DNA of 64,000 bases from an uncultured Prevotella sp. (GCA_905236815.1 CAJOPE010000026.1:1-64000); one strand, 5' to 3'. Shown: positions 42,059 to 53,921, numbered from the stretch's first letter. Numbers and translations: made by a program. Notes: generated from the sequence alone by a model not told the origin.

Positions 42059-42751
42059 CTAATCTTCAATTTCTGGTGTTTGTGCAACTTCCTCAGCCAC
42101 TTCTACTACCTTAGGCTCTGGTTCAGGAACTTTGATTAAGTCAAAATCCTTGGTTGAAACTAAACGAATCATCTCCTCATATAAATTAATACAAGTCCAA
42201 GCGTCTGTAGCAGCATATAGTTTCTGACTATCCTTGAGGATATCCGTTTCCCAATTGCTTAGTCGCTGAGTCTTGCTGATTTTCTGTCCAAAGAGATTTG
42301 CATAAAGTTTCTGTAGGCTCATATCCTCGATACCCACTTTTGGTGCCACATCCTGAAGTTCTATGAAATTACCAGGAATAAAACTTGCACGCTCGTGGAG
42401 CATATGAATATCATCATGCCAGGAAAGTCCTACTTTTGGAACATTCCTGTCTTCGAGTAAACGTATGATAGCTGGGGTCATACCTGTAAGGTGCAACCTA
42501 AATAAGAAACAAGTGTCGTGTGTACTAACCTGAAGAAGGCAAACCTTATAGTGCTTGCCTTTATGGAAAGATGGTCTTGTTTCTGTATCTACCCCTAAAA
42601 TGCTTTGACTAAGCAGATAATCAACGGCTTTCTCTGTCTCACCTGGAGAGATGATCGTGATGATTCTTCCAGGGAAAGTAACCCGAGGCAAAGCAGCGAT
42701 AGCATGCTTATCAAACTTGTTGTATATCGTTTTCTTCATTACCGTTTGCAA
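42059..42751 (-). CDS. 3'-5' exonuclease (RNase D-like)
   Basis: LGVDTETRPSF, VGLSWHDDIHML, YAATDAW DEDDy-type motifs; start may be MKKTIYNK at 42739. Confidence 0.87.
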   Translation of the reverse strand: MQTVMKKTIYNKFDKHAIAALPRVTFPGRIITIISPGETEKAVDYLLSQSILGVDTETRPSFHKGKHYKVCLLQVSTHDTCFLFRLHLTGMTPAIIRLLEDRNVPKVGLSWHDDIHMLHERASFIPGNFIELQDVAPKVGIEDMSLQKLYANLFGQKISKTQRLSNWETDILKDSQKLYAATDAWTCINLYEEMIRLVSTKDFDLIKVPEPEPKVVEVAEEVAQTPEIED

Positions 42752-42869
42752 AATTAGAAAAAAAATACCGAATAATTGGTTACTTTTGAAAGATTTTCGC
42801 TAATTTTGCACAAAATAGAAAAAAAAGAGGGTTATGAACACGGCCCGAACAAATTAAACGCATCTAAAA

Positions 42870-45416
42870 ATGGCAAAGAAAAAGTCTTCACGTCAACCTA
42901 AGAACTTAGGTGAAGCGGTAGGTTTCCAAAATATTTTTAATAATGAAAAAACAGATTTCTTCCTAGGAATAATTCTGTTTTTATTCTCTGTATATGTTAT
43001 TATAGCCATGGTTAGTTTCTTTATGACGGGAACTGCCGACCAGAGTATTCTTGAGGATCTTCGTCCTGGTGAATGGATGAATGCTAATCAGGAATTCCAA
43101 AACTATTGTGGTTCGTTTGGAGCTATTACTTCTTATTGGCTTATGGCTATAAATTTTGGTATTCCAGCTTTCCTCATTCCTCTATTTGGTGTGATTTGTG
43201 CATTGCAGCTGATGCGCGCCTATCACATTAATTTATGGAAGTGGTTCTTTGGAATGGCTTTCGTGATGGTATGGTGTTCTGTTACTTTCGCGAAGTTCCT
43301 TACACCTCTTTATGATTGGACTGTATTTAATCCAGGAGGTCAGCATGGCGTATTCTGTGTTCAGCAGTGCGAAAATGTTATAGGTCCTCCAGGCCTTACC
43401 TCTATATTGTTCCTTACAGCAGTAATTTTCCTCACCTTATTAACTAGCGAAACAATCGTTGTAATTCGTAAGGCGCTTAATCCTATTGGCTACATTTCCA
43501 AGAAGGTTACCTTTGAGATCACTAATCATAAAGGAAAGCAGAGCCAGGAGGATATTAAGGAAGAATTTGTTGATGATACAAAGGAACCTGAAGATATTAA
43601 TGAGGAACCTGAAGATAGTTCCGAAGTTGATGAGCCTGATGATGGGAACTTGAAATCAGGAGTGGTAGATCTTGACCAGAAGGACACTATTGAAAATGGT
43701 GAGCCTGAAGAGTCAAATATTCATGAGACTCAGCCTGAAAGTCTGATAGCTCAACAGCGCTTAGCTCGTTTAGCGTCAGAGGAAGCTGCAGCAGCCGCAG
43801 CAGAAGTTTCTGCCAAGGTTGGAATGGATATCAGTGTTGCAACAGATGGCGAGAAAGCATCAAGTAACACGGTAGCAGATCTTGGAGATATCAATACTCC
43901 TTACGATCCAAAAGCTTCACTTTCAAGATACAAGTACCCTACTCTAGACCTCTTGAAAAAATACGATAATGACGGTTGTCCTAATATTGATGAGGAAGAG
44001 CAAATTGCTAATAAAAACCGAATTATTGAGGTTCTAGGTAACTTCGGTGTACAGATCAAGACTATTCGTGCAACTGTTGGTCCAACCATCACTCTGTATG
44101 AGATTCAGCCTGCTGAGGGTGTTCGTATTTCAAGAATCAAGAACTTGGAAGATGATATTGCTCTAAGTTTAGCTGCTTTGGGTATTCGTATTATCGCGCC
44201 AATTCCTGGTAAGGGAACAATTGGTATTGAAGTGCCAAATGCAAAGCCAAATATTGTCTCTATGGAGAGCATCCTCAACTCAAAGAAGTTTAAGGAAACA
44301 AAGATGGATCTCCCTATTGCTTTGGGTAAGACTATTACTAATGAGGTGTTTATGTTCGACCTTGCCAAACAACCACACTTGTTGGTTGCAGGTGCCACAG
44401 GTCAGGGTAAGTCTGTTGGTTTGAATGCCATCATTACCTCTTTACTATATAAGAAGCATCCTGCAGAGCTGAAGTTTGTGCTTATCGACCCTAAAAAGGT
44501 TGAGTTCTCAATCTACTCAAAAATTTCAGACGACTTCATGGCTGTTGTCGATCCTGATGATGAAGCAATCATCACAGATGTGAAGAAAGTAGTTCGCACC
44601 TTGAACAGTCTGTGTGCTTTGATGGATCATCGTTATGATTTGTTGAAATTGGCAGGTGCTCGTAACATTAAGGAATATAATGCCAAGTTCCGTGAACGCA
44701 AGTTGAATCCTGAGAAGGGGCATGAGTTTATGCCATACATCGTAGTTATCATTGATGAGTTTGGTGACTTGATTATGACTGCCGGCAAGGAGGTAGAACT
44801 TCCAATCGCTCGTATAGCTCAGTTGGCACGTGCAATTGGTATTCATATGGTTATTGCTACCCAGCGCCCTACTACCAGCATTATCACTGGTAATATTAAA
44901 GCAAACTTCCCTGGCCGTATTGCTTTCAAGGTGAGTGCCGGAATTGATAGTAAGACTATTCTCGACCGCACTGGTGCTCAGCAGTTGATTGGACGTGGTG
45001 ATATGCTTTATTTGAATGGAAATGAACCTGTCCGTGTACAGTGTGCATTCGTTGATACTCCAGAAGTTGAGCGCATCAACGACTTTATCGCTGACCAGCA
45101 GGGATATGATATGCCATTGCTTCTTCCAGAACCTCCTGCAGAAGGTGTGGATGGTGCAGCCAATGCTGGCGGTATGGATGCGCGTAGCTTGGATCCTTAT
45201 TTTGAGGAAGCAGCTCACGCAATCGTATTAAGTCAGCAAGGAAGTACAAGTATGATTCAGCGTCGTTTCAGCATTGGTTATAACCGAGCTGGTCGCTTAA
45301 TGGATCAATTGGAAGCTGCAGGTATTGTTGGACCTGCAATGGGTTCAAAGCCTCGCGATGTTCTTATTCAAGATGAGAATTCATTAAACCAGCTGATAGC
45401 TCAGCTGCATAGTTAA
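42870..45416 (+). CDS. ftsK: DNA translocase FtsK
   Basis: TM N-terminus, acidic linker, GATGQGKSVGLN Walker A, winged-helix gamma-like C-terminus. Confidence 0.95.
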   Translation: MAKKKSSRQPKNLGEAVGFQNIFNNEKTDFFLGIILFLFSVYVIIAMVSFFMTGTADQSILEDLRPGEWMNANQEFQNYCGSFGAITSYWLMAINFGIPAFLIPLFGVICALQLMRAYHINLWKWFFGMAFVMVWCSVTFAKFLTPLYDWTVFNPGGQHGVFCVQQCENVIGPPGLTSILFLTAVIFLTLLTSETIVVIRKALNPIGYISKKVTFEITNHKGKQSQEDIKEEFVDDTKEPEDINEEPEDSSEVDEPDDGNLKSGVVDLDQKDTIENGEPEESNIHETQPESLIAQQRLARLASEEAAAAAAEVSAKVGMDISVATDGEKASSNTVADLGDINTPYDPKASLSRYKYPTLDLLKKYDNDGCPNIDEEEQIANKNRIIEVLGNFGVQIKTIRATVGPTITLYEIQPAEGVRISRIKNLEDDIALSLAALGIRIIAPIPGKGTIGIEVPNAKPNIVSMESILNSKKFKETKMDLPIALGKTITNEVFMFDLAKQPHLLVAGATGQGKSVGLNAIITSLLYKKHPAELKFVLIDPKKVEFSIYSKISDDFMAVVDPDDEAIITDVKKVVRTLNSLCALMDHRYDLLKLAGARNIKEYNAKFRERKLNPEKGHEFMPYIVVIIDEFGDLIMTAGKEVELPIARIAQLARAIGIHMVIATQRPTTSIITGNIKANFPGRIAFKVSAGIDSKTILDRTGAQQLIGRGDMLYLNGNEPVRVQCAFVDTPEVERINDFIADQQGYDMPLLLPEPPAEGVDGAANAGGMDARSLDPYFEEAAHAIVLSQQGSTSMIQRRFSIGYNRAGRLMDQLEAAGIVGPAMGSKPRDVLIQDENSLNQLIAQLHS

Positions 45417-45433
45417 ACATAAACTTGACTAGT

Positions 45434-46051
45434 ATGAAAAGATTAAGAATTCAATATTTGCTGGTAATGCTTGTTATGCTAGGCATTACTGGCAGCAGTT
45501 TTGCACAGACAGCCACACAGATTCTAGACAAGACCGCAAGTGTGATAGGAAGAAAAGGTGGTGCTGCTGCTAATTTCAAGATCAACTCAACAAAGTATGG
45601 ATCTACCTCTGGCACAATAGCCATTAAGGGAAACAAATTTCAAGCCACCACTCCACAGGCAATTATCTGGTATGATGGTAAGACACAGTGGAGTTATTTG
45701 AAGCATACCAACGAGGTAAATGTAAGTAACCCTAATCAGGCACAACAGATGTCGATGAACCCTTATACTTTTATCAACATCTATAAATCTGGCTATAAGG
45801 CTACTGTTACTTCCAAGGCTGGAGCCAACTATACTATTCGACTCTATGCAAACAACCAAAAACGCACAGTTCAGGAGATGTACATTACCATCAACAAGAA
45901 GAGCTATATACCTTCTGTTGTAAAGATGCGTCAGGGCAAAACATGGAGCACAATTACAGTCAGCAATTTCAAAGCAAAGAATCAACCAAATAGTGTTTTT
46001 GTTTTCAATAACAAAGATTATAAAAGTGCTGAAGTTATAGATCTAAGATAA
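45434..46051 (+). CDS. LolA-like outer-membrane lipoprotein carrier
   Basis: Signal peptide; AIIWYDGKTQWSY, NPYTFINIYKSGY; gene follows ftsK. Confidence 0.83.
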   Translation: MKRLRIQYLLVMLVMLGITGSSFAQTATQILDKTASVIGRKGGAAANFKINSTKYGSTSGTIAIKGNKFQATTPQAIIWYDGKTQWSYLKHTNEVNVSNPNQAQQMSMNPYTFINIYKSGYKATVTSKAGANYTIRLYANNQKRTVQEMYITINKKSYIPSVVKMRQGKTWSTITVSNFKAKNQPNSVFVFNNKDYKSAEVIDLR

Positions 46052-46054
46052 ACT

Positions 46055-47575
46055 ATGAACAATAGAGAGATTTTTAAGGAGTTACTGAAACATCGTAAAT
46101 TAGCAAATAAAAGAAGTTTGGCTTATGGCTCAGAACAGAAAGCCAAACTTTTTATGTATATTATTGGAGGCATTATAGCATTTTACTTGCTATTTGCCTC
46201 CATTATGTTTGCAATGTTAGTCAATGATGATAGGCATCTTCATCCTGCAGCATTCTTACTTGCAGGTGCACCACTAATTTTCGCCATTGATTTTATGATG
46301 CGATTTATAAGTCAACAGACACCATCTCAGCTTATCAAACCTTATTTGATACTTCCTATTCCAAGGTATCTTTGCATTGACACCTTCATCTATCGATCTA
46401 TTTTCAACCTTGAGAATTTCTCATGGATGATAATGTTGGTGCCGTATGCGATTATGTCGATCGTCTTCAGAAATGGCATATTCACAGCGTTAGCCTTTCT
46501 CCTCGCCTATCAGTTAATAATCTATACCTGCAGTCAGTTCTATCTCATCTGTCGTAGTTTCCTCAAGGATAGTATAGCATATATTGTTCTTCCAATAGTA
46601 TTTGTAGCATTGATGGCTCTTCCCGGAATTGTACCAGAGTTGAGCATCGAGCATTTCTTCAAGTTCTACTATGCCTTTGGCGATGGCTTGATGAATGGTA
46701 ATTTGCTCTACTGGGCAATTTTGGTTGCACTTCTTTGCTTAAGCATCTTTGTGAACAGAAAAGTGCAATATAACCATGTGATGGCTGAAGCAAGTAGATT
46801 AACTACCACCAAGATCAATCATCTCAGCAGTTTTTCTTTTTTTGATAAATTGGGTGAGATTGGTGAGTATATGAAGTTAGAGATGAAACTCATTTTGAGA
46901 AATAAGCAGCCACGAAGCTCACTCATCCTTATATGGAGTTGTGTTATTATTATGTGGCTATCTTATAGTATTTTTATGCCAAATGCAGCAGATATCTATG
47001 GTAATACTGGCAATTTCTTTTGGTGCTTTTATTGCTTTGCTTTCCCTGGAATCATTACTCTTCAGCGTTTGATGGCATATGAGGGCAATTATATAGACTG
47101 TTTAATGGTTCATCATGAGAATCTGTTAAAGCTATTTACCGCAAAATATTATTTCTATACGATTGTTTTGATATTGCCATTTATTATGGGCATTATTAGC
47201 GTAATCGCTGGTGAGAGTTGGACTCTACTTATGGTAATTGCCTGCTTACTTTATACTGCTGGTCCTATTATGTGTATGACATTCTTCCTATGTCTGTTTA
47301 ATAAGAACACAATGCCATTAGATGCAAGTTTCGCTCACCATACTGGAGCAGATATGAAATGGCTTCCTAATGTGCTGATGATGGGAGCTATCGGTTTGCC
47401 TGTCCTGATCTGTTGGATTCTCACATCCTTATTGAGTGGAAACATTTCTTATATTGTGATAAGCGTGTTGAGTGTTCCTTTCATCCTTTGTCATAGAATC
47501 TGGCTACGTTATATTTATAGACGCTTTATGGCAATTAGATACGAAAATATGGAAGGACTAAGATCTTCCCGATAA
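46055..47575 (+). CDS. Multi-TM DUF5687-type membrane protein
   Basis: 506 aa with numerous TM helices. Confidence 0.7.
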   Translation: MNNREIFKELLKHRKLANKRSLAYGSEQKAKLFMYIIGGIIAFYLLFASIMFAMLVNDDRHLHPAAFLLAGAPLIFAIDFMMRFISQQTPSQLIKPYLILPIPRYLCIDTFIYRSIFNLENFSWMIMLVPYAIMSIVFRNGIFTALAFLLAYQLIIYTCSQFYLICRSFLKDSIAYIVLPIVFVALMALPGIVPELSIEHFFKFYYAFGDGLMNGNLLYWAILVALLCLSIFVNRKVQYNHVMAEASRLTTTKINHLSSFSFFDKLGEIGEYMKLEMKLILRNKQPRSSLILIWSCVIIMWLSYSIFMPNAADIYGNTGNFFWCFYCFAFPGIITLQRLMAYEGNYIDCLMVHHENLLKLFTAKYYFYTIVLILPFIMGIISVIAGESWTLLMVIACLLYTAGPIMCMTFFLCLFNKNTMPLDASFAHHTGADMKWLPNVLMMGAIGLPVLICWILTSLLSGNISYIVISVLSVPFILCHRIWLRYIYRRFMAIRYENMEGLRSSR

Positions 47576-47610
47576 TTTTAAGGATTATTTTTTTCATATA
47601 TATAAACAGA

Positions 47611-47643
47611 AAAGGGCCGAAACTTAATAGTTTCGACCCTTTC
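47611..47643 (+). terminator. Intrinsic terminator
   Basis: AAAGGGCCGAAACT taat AGTTTCGACCCTTT. Confidence 0.85.
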
Positions 47644-47870
47644 TTGCTAATTAACTCTAGTTTTTGTTTTCTTTCTGAAGTGATTATTTTGGACTGATAT
47701 TGATTAATATCTGTAGAAAGAAAAATCAATTTTACTTGATAATCGACTTCCCTGCTGGCCTCCTTTCTTTTATTATTAACCGTTTAAATTGGTTGATACC
47801 TAAATTGTTAAACTTAATATTCATAAGTTCTTAATGAACTTTGTTTTTTAAATTATAGTAGTAACAGTTA

Positions 47871-47910
47871 GAGAATTATACGTCTCTTTTTGTATAGACG
47901 TATAATTCTC
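47871..47910 (-). terminator. Perfect 15-bp inverted repeat, probable terminator of the phosphohexomutase gene
   Basis: GAGAATTATACGTCT / AGACGTATAATTCTC with 10-nt loop. Confidence 0.65.
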
Positions 47911-47918
47911 AATATAGT

Positions 47919-49667
47919 TTAATCTAAGCCAAGACTTTTCTTGATAGCAGCAACCTTCTTGCTTGCTTTTTCCTCAAGAGCAGGATAATCAGAAGCCTCC
48001 TTCAAAGAATCCTTAATCTCAATATAGAACTTAATCTTTGGCTCAGTACCTGAAGGACGAACACTTACCTTTGTACCATCCTCACAGAACCACTGAAGTA
48101 CATTACTTGTAGTAGGCATTTCGAGCTTAGTTACATTGCCCTCAGCATCTTTAGCTGTAAGGTCCTTGTAATCCTTTGTAAGAACAACCTTGCTACCTGC
48201 GATCTCAGGAACACCATTTTCGCGGAAGTTGATCATCATCTGCTGAATCTCATCGGCACCAGCCTTACCAGGACGCTCAACATTGATAAGAGTCTCGTGG
48301 CTGTAGCCATACTCCTTATAGATATCCATCAAGACATCATAAAGAGTCTTTCCATTATCCTTTGCATAAGCACAGATCTCAGCGAGCAATGAGCAAGCAG
48401 AAACTGAGTCCTTATCACGAACGAAATCTTCTGCGAGGAAGCCGTAGCTCTCTTCACCACCACCGATATACTGCTGCTTTCCTTCAGATAGAGCAATCTC
48501 GCGAGCAATCCACTTGAAACCAGTGAAGCAGTCGCGCATCTCAATATTATTCTTATCAGCAATCTTCTTGATTACCTCAGTTGTAACAATAGTCTTAACG
48601 ATGAAATCTGTTGGTTTCATCTTTCCTACAGCCTTGCGGTTAGCAATGATATACCACAAGAAGATCATACAGGTCTGGTTACCGTTGATAAGTACCCACT
48701 CACCCTTGTCGTTCTTGCAAGCCATACCAATACGGTCTGCGTCTGGATCTGATGCCATAAGGATATCTGCATCAAGTGCCTTAGAGTCACGAAGACCCAA
48801 TGTAAGAGCTTCAGCGAACTCTGGGTTTGGACGATCTACTGTAGAGAAGTTGCCATCCTTTACCATTTGCTCCTTAACACAATGTACATTGTCGAAGCCC
48901 CACTGCTTCAAAGAACGAGGAATCATAGTCATACCTGTACCGTGAAGAGGAGTATAAACAATGCAAAGATCGTGCTGGCGCTTGATCACTTCAGGATCGA
49001 TGCTCAAAGTCTGAACCTGGTCAAGATAGATCTGGTCGATTTCCTCACCGATAATCTCGATAAGCTCCTTGTTGCCCTCGAACTTCACATCCTCAACAGT
49101 TACCTTGTTAACCTCGTCGATGATACCCTTGTCGTGAGGAGGGAGTACCTGAGCACCATCCTCCCAGTAAGCCTTGTAACCGTTATATTCACGTGGGTTG
49201 TGGGAAGCAGTGATATTAACACCACCCTGACAGCCGAAGTGACGGATTGCGAAAGAACACTCTGGAGTTGGACGCATATCCTCGAAAAGATAAACCTTGA
49301 TACCATTAGCAGAGAAAATGTCTGCAACGCTCTCAGCATACTTGCGAGAGTTGTTACGGCAGTCGTGGCATACAACCACAGAAATCTGCTCTTTGTCCTT
49401 AAAGTTTATCTTCAGATAGTTGGCGAAGCCCTGAGTAGCCATGCCAACTGTGTAAATGTTCATACGATTTGAACCAGCGCCCATAATTCCGCGCAAACCA
49501 CCAGTACCAAACTCCAGGTCTCTATAGAAACACTCTATGAGTTCTGTTTTGTCGGCTGCATCAAGCTTAGCCTGAACATCCTTACGTGTTTCCTCATCAA
49601 AAGAAGGAGATAACCACTGTTTAGCTTTTGCTTCGCACTGAGCGATAAGTTCTGCGTTATTTGCCAT
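47919..49667 (-). CDS. Phosphoglucomutase/phosphomannomutase family
   Basis: 582 aa; GGLRGIMGAG, NITASHNPREYNGYK, DPDADRIG, RPSGTEPKIKFY. Confidence 0.95.
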   Translation of the reverse strand: MANNAELIAQCEAKAKQWLSPSFDEETRKDVQAKLDAADKTELIECFYRDLEFGTGGLRGIMGAGSNRMNIYTVGMATQGFANYLKINFKDKEQISVVVCHDCRNNSRKYAESVADIFSANGIKVYLFEDMRPTPECSFAIRHFGCQGGVNITASHNPREYNGYKAYWEDGAQVLPPHDKGIIDEVNKVTVEDVKFEGNKELIEIIGEEIDQIYLDQVQTLSIDPEVIKRQHDLCIVYTPLHGTGMTMIPRSLKQWGFDNVHCVKEQMVKDGNFSTVDRPNPEFAEALTLGLRDSKALDADILMASDPDADRIGMACKNDKGEWVLINGNQTCMIFLWYIIANRKAVGKMKPTDFIVKTIVTTEVIKKIADKNNIEMRDCFTGFKWIAREIALSEGKQQYIGGGEESYGFLAEDFVRDKDSVSACSLLAEICAYAKDNGKTLYDVLMDIYKEYGYSHETLINVERPGKAGADEIQQMMINFRENGVPEIAGSKVVLTKDYKDLTAKDAEGNVTKLEMPTTSNVLQWFCEDGTKVSVRPSGTEPKIKFYIEIKDSLKEASDYPALEEKASKKVAAIKKSLGLD

Positions 49668-49787
49668 AGTTATTATATATTTTAAATGTAATATTCTCTC
49701 GCAAAGATAATAATTATTTTTGTTTTAGGACACATTAATGGACATTTTTTTGTATTTTTGCAAATCAAATAATTAATAGGAGAAGAT

Positions 49788-50108
49788 ATGGAACTACACT
49801 ATACTGGCGTAATCATTGCAATCAGCACCTTTTTGGTTATTGGTGCGTTTCACCCTGTTGTCATAAAAACAGAGTATTATTTTGGTACTAAACCATGGTG
49901 GTTGTTTCTTCTTGGTGGCTTAGTCTGCCTTTGTTTCGCCTTTTTAGTGTCCGATATTTTATGGTCTTCTATTCTTGGAGTTCTTGGTGCTTCCTTCCTT
50001 TGGTCGATAGGTGAACTTTTCGAACAGAAGAAACGTGTTGAGAAGGGCTGGTTCCCGATGAACCCCAAGCGTAAAGATGATTACACTAAATCAGAAAATA
50101 AGGGATAA
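49788..50108 (+). CDS. DUF4491-type small membrane protein
   Basis: 106 aa, TM segments, FHPVVIKTEYYFGTKPWW. Confidence 0.8.
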   Translation: MELHYTGVIIAISTFLVIGAFHPVVIKTEYYFGTKPWWLFLLGGLVCLCFAFLVSDILWSSILGVLGASFLWSIGELFEQKKRVEKGWFPMNPKRKDDYTKSENKG

Positions 50109-50112
50109 CAAT

Positions 50113-50583
50113 ATGAAAACAGAACTGATATTGGTTGGAAAGACTGTTAACAAACATTTTGTGGCAGGCATCAAGGATTATGCTGAGCGCATCACGCACT
50201 ATATGCCATTTGAGATTAAGGTGATTCCCGAAATTAAGTTTACAAAGTCGCTTACAGAAGAACTTCAGAAAACAAAGGAAGGTGAATTGATTCTCAAACA
50301 GATACAACCATCCGATACTGTTGTTCTTTTGGATGAACATGGTAAGGAATATCGCTCAATCGAGTTTGCCGATTGGTTGCAGAAGAAGCAGAACACTGCC
50401 CGTCGACTCATCTTTGTAATTGGAGGTCCCTACGGTTTCTCCGAAGAAGTTTATAAGCGCGCCAACGAGAAAATTAGTCTTAGCAAGATGACTTTCAGCC
50501 ACCAGATGGTGAGAATGATATTTACAGAACAAATCTACAGGGCCTGCACTATTATCAAGGGCGAGCCTTATCATCACGAATAA
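50113..50583 (+). CDS. rlmH: 23S rRNA pseudouridine-1915 N3-methyltransferase
   Basis: [37 protein letters not shown]; start at 50113. Confidence 0.95.
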   Translation: MKTELILVGKTVNKHFVAGIKDYAERITHYMPFEIKVIPEIKFTKSLTEELQKTKEGELILKQIQPSDTVVLLDEHGKEYRSIEFADWLQKKQNTARRLIFVIGGPYGFSEEVYKRANEKISLSKMTFSHQMVRMIFTEQIYRACTIIKGEPYHHE

Positions 50584-50590
50584 ATATATT

Positions 50591-53503
50591 ATGACAAAAA
50601 ATATAGAGAATAATACGATTGAGATACACGGTGCCCGTGTGAACAATCTTAAAAATATATCCGTAAACATTCCTCGTGACAAATTTATAGTTGTATGTGG
50701 TGTTTCCGGTTCTGGTAAGTCATCATTGGCTTTCGATACACTCTATGCTGAGGGACAGCGTCGATATGTAGAATCTCTCTCCTCTTATGCCCGTCAGTTC
50801 CTGGGTAGAATGAGCAAGCCTGAGTGTGATTTCATTAAGGGTCTTCCTCCAGCAATTGCTATTGAGCAGAAGGTTATTTCTCGAAACCCTCGCTCTACAG
50901 TAGGTACTTCTACTGAGATCTATGAGTATCTTCGCCTGCTTTTCGCCCGTATAGGAAAGACCTTCTCGCCTATTAGTGGCGATGAGGTGAAGCGTCATAC
51001 TACTGATGATGTGCTAAAATGTACACAACAGTTCTCCGAAGGCACTAAGTTTGTACTTCTCGCTCCTTTTCATGTAGCTGAGGACCGCACTTTGCGCCAA
51101 CAAATGGAGATGTATAATAAGGAGGGGTACAGCCGAATATATGTAGATGGCGATTTTCAGCGTATTGAAGATTTGATGGATTCTCAGGATCCAGATACTC
51201 TTGAACTGCTGGAGAAAAATGGAAAGGAGTATAATGAGATGCTTTCCGATGGTGGTGCAGAGAACCTTAAGGGTTATTATCTTGTTATTACTCGTTCGGC
51301 TGTATCTTCAGCTAAAGACCAGATTTCACAGCTCATAGATTCTGCCGAAACTGCATTTTACGAAGGTGATGGCGAGTGCAAGCTTTTATTCTTGCCTTCT
51401 AAGCAGACTTTTGATTTTTCTACTCGATTTGAGGCCGACGGTATCAAATTCGAGGAGCCTAATGATAATATGTTCTCGTTCAACTCTCCATTAGGCGCTT
51501 GTCCAACGTGTGAGGGCTTTGGAAGTGTTATCGGCATTGATGAGCATCTTGTCATTCCAAACTCTAGTCTAAGTGTCTATGATGGTTGCGTACAATGTTG
51601 GCATGGCGAGAAAATGGGTGTATGGCAAAAGGAATTCTGTCGCCGTGCAGCTAAGGACAACTTCCCTATTTTCAAACCATATTATGAGCTTACTCGAAAG
51701 GAGAAAGATATGCTCTGGCATGGTTTGCCTTCCGATAAAAATAGTGCAGAGCCTGTGAGTCTTGACGCTTTCTTCCAAATGGTGAAGGAAAATCAATACA
51801 AGATTCAGTATCGTGTGATGCTGAGTCGTTTTCGCGGTAAGACTGTCTGTCCAGATTGTCATGGTACTCGATTGAAGAAGGAAGCCAACTATGTGAAAGT
51901 TGGTGGTATGAGCATCACAGAACTAGTGGAGATGCCGATACGCAACCTTGAAAAATGGTTCCTTGACTTGCAACTTGATGAGCATGATGCTGAGGTGAGC
52001 AAGCGACTTCTTACAGAAATCCGCAATCGTCTGCACTATCTTGTAGAGGTAGGTGTAGGCTATCTCACACTCAACCGCCGTTCTAATAGTCTTTCTGGTG
52101 GAGAAAGTCAACGCATTAACCTTACCACTTCGCTCGGAAGTAGTTTGGTGGGTAGTCTTTATATTCTTGACGAACCAAGTATCGGTCTTCATAGTCGCGA
52201 TACCGATCGCCTTATCCGTGTTCTCCGTGAGCTTCAGGAGTTGGGCAACACTGTGGTTGTAGTCGAGCATGATGAGGAGATTATGCGTGAGGCCGACTAC
52301 ATTATTGACATAGGTCCTGATGCAGGAAGACTAGGTGGTGAAGTTGTTGCTGAGGTTTCAGGATTTGAAATCCGAGAATTCAAGGATTCTAAAGATAAAG
52401 GTATCGAGAATAATCTTCTCGAGAGATTCCCGAAATCCCATACCATAAAATATCTCACAGGCACCGAGACTATTGATGTGCCAAAGTCACGTCGTGCATG
52501 GAACCTTTCCATTGAGTTGAAGGGTGCTCGTATGAACAATCTTCGCGGAGTGGATGTAAAGATTCCATTGAATTGTTTCGACGTGGTTACTGGTGTTTCA
52601 GGTTCGGGTAAGTCGTCACTTATCAAGGGCATCCTCTACCCTGCTATGAAGCGTCACCTAGATGAAGTTAGTGATGCTCCAGGCGAATACACCTCATTAG
52701 AGGGTGATTGGAAGGCCATTAAACATGTGGAGTTTGTTGACCAGAACCCAATCGGAAAATCATCACGAAGTAATCCTGCCACTTATGTAAAGGCGTATGA
52801 TGCAATCCGTCAGGTATTTGCAGAACAGCCACTGGCCAAACAGCTTAGTTTTACTCCTCAATTCTTCAGTTTCAATGCTGAAGGTGGAAGATGCGAAGAG
52901 TGCAAGGGTGCTGGTGTCATAACCGTGGAGATGCAGTTCATGGCCGACCTGGTGCTGGAGTGTGAGGCATGTCACGGACAGCGTTTCAAGCGTGATGTAC
53001 TTGAAGTACGTTATCACGAGAAGAATATCAATGATGTACTCAATATGACGGTGAGCGAGGCGATTGAATTCTTCGGACAATATGGCGAGAAGGCTATCAT
53101 CAGTCGACTCAAGCCTTTAGAGGATGTCGGACTGGGCTATATCAAGTTGGGCCAGAGTTCTTCTACCCTTTCAGGTGGTGAGAATCAACGTGTTAAGTTG
53201 GCTTATTTTATTGGTCAAGAGAAAGCAGATCCAACACTCTTCATCTTCGATGAGCCTACAACAGGCTTGCATTTCCACGATATCAAGCGATTGCTGAAGG
53301 CATTCGACTCATTGATTGCCAAAGGACATACCATTCTTGTAATTGAACACAATCTTGATGTTATCAAATGTGCCGATTATGTGCTTGATCTTGGTCCAGA
53401 TGGTGGAGACAAGGGGGGTAATCTTGTGGTTGCAGGAACTCCTGAAGAAGTTGTTGCCTGCAAGGAGAGTTTGACGGGTAAATACTTGAAAAGCTACCTT
53501 TAA
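50591..53503 (+). CDS. uvrA: Excinuclease ABC subunit A
   Basis: 970 aa; two ABC ATPase modules [17 protein letters not shown], zinc CxxC motifs. Confidence 0.97.
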   Translation: MTKNIENNTIEIHGARVNNLKNISVNIPRDKFIVVCGVSGSGKSSLAFDTLYAEGQRRYVESLSSYARQFLGRMSKPECDFIKGLPPAIAIEQKVISRNPRSTVGTSTEIYEYLRLLFARIGKTFSPISGDEVKRHTTDDVLKCTQQFSEGTKFVLLAPFHVAEDRTLRQQMEMYNKEGYSRIYVDGDFQRIEDLMDSQDPDTLELLEKNGKEYNEMLSDGGAENLKGYYLVITRSAVSSAKDQISQLIDSAETAFYEGDGECKLLFLPSKQTFDFSTRFEADGIKFEEPNDNMFSFNSPLGACPTCEGFGSVIGIDEHLVIPNSSLSVYDGCVQCWHGEKMGVWQKEFCRRAAKDNFPIFKPYYELTRKEKDMLWHGLPSDKNSAEPVSLDAFFQMVKENQYKIQYRVMLSRFRGKTVCPDCHGTRLKKEANYVKVGGMSITELVEMPIRNLEKWFLDLQLDEHDAEVSKRLLTEIRNRLHYLVEVGVGYLTLNRRSNSLSGGESQRINLTTSLGSSLVGSLYILDEPSIGLHSRDTDRLIRVLRELQELGNTVVVVEHDEEIMREADYIIDIGPDAGRLGGEVVAEVSGFEIREFKDSKDKGIENNLLERFPKSHTIKYLTGTETIDVPKSRRAWNLSIELKGARMNNLRGVDVKIPLNCFDVVTGVSGSGKSSLIKGILYPAMKRHLDEVSDAPGEYTSLEGDWKAIKHVEFVDQNPIGKSSRSNPATYVKAYDAIRQVFAEQPLAKQLSFTPQFFSFNAEGGRCEECKGAGVITVEMQFMADLVLECEACHGQRFKRDVLEVRYHEKNINDVLNMTVSEAIEFFGQYGEKAIISRLKPLEDVGLGYIKLGQSSSTLSGGENQRVKLAYFIGQEKADPTLFIFDEPTTGLHFHDIKRLLKAFDSLIAKGHTILVIEHNLDVIKCADYVLDLGPDGGDKGGNLVVAGTPEEVVACKESLTGKYLKSYL

Positions 53504-53561
53504 CCCACCTCCAGTTTCTCCAATAGGGAGGAAAGATTGATTAGTTTAACTCAAAAATATG

Positions 53562-53595
53562 TAGGGGCGGAATTTATTCCGCTCCTATTTTTTTA
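53562..53595 (+). terminator. Intrinsic terminator after uvrA
   Basis: TAGGGGCGGAAT tt ATTCCGCTCCTA + T-run. Confidence 0.85.
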
Positions 53596-53760
53596 TATAT
53601 AAATCAAAAACGCAATGATTTTCACCCATACAAATATATAAACCAACCAAAATATGCCTTGAATTTCTAACTTTTTATAAAGAACTACCATAAATATGCT
53701 ATGAAATTGCCAACTTTGTGGTATTTCGTAGATGGAAATTTCGCCGTATCTTTGCATCAG

Positions 53761-53889
53761 AAATCAAACAAAGATTTACAGCGGTACATCCGGAATGATT
53801 CCATAGCACATAGATTGAATTTATAATGTTTTTGTATTTGAGTTAGAATGATGCTCAGATTGCTTGCAGAAAGCAGTCTGAGCATTTTT
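53761..53889 (+). ncRNA. Candidate small RNA
   Basis: TATCTTTG -7 box 53747-53754 (weak -33); terminator TGCTCAGATTGCTT/AAGCAGTCTGAGCA + T5; no ORF. Confidence 0.45.
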
Positions 53890-53921
53890 GTTTGATACTT
53901 ATGCAGTACTGATATAAATAA

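Noticed and set aside
43550-43800. Acidic repeats (EPEDINEEPEDSSEVDEPDD) in FtsK
   Set aside because: Ordinary low-complexity linker between the TM and motor domains of FtsK.
44526-45218. 230-aa minus-strand ORF within ftsK
   Set aside because: Antisense to the conserved FtsK motor domain; no coding signature.
47871-47910. 15-bp perfect inverted repeat considered as an invertible-promoter (phase-variation) site
   Set aside because: The 10-nt spacer is far too short for an invertible promoter; best explained as a terminator hairpin.
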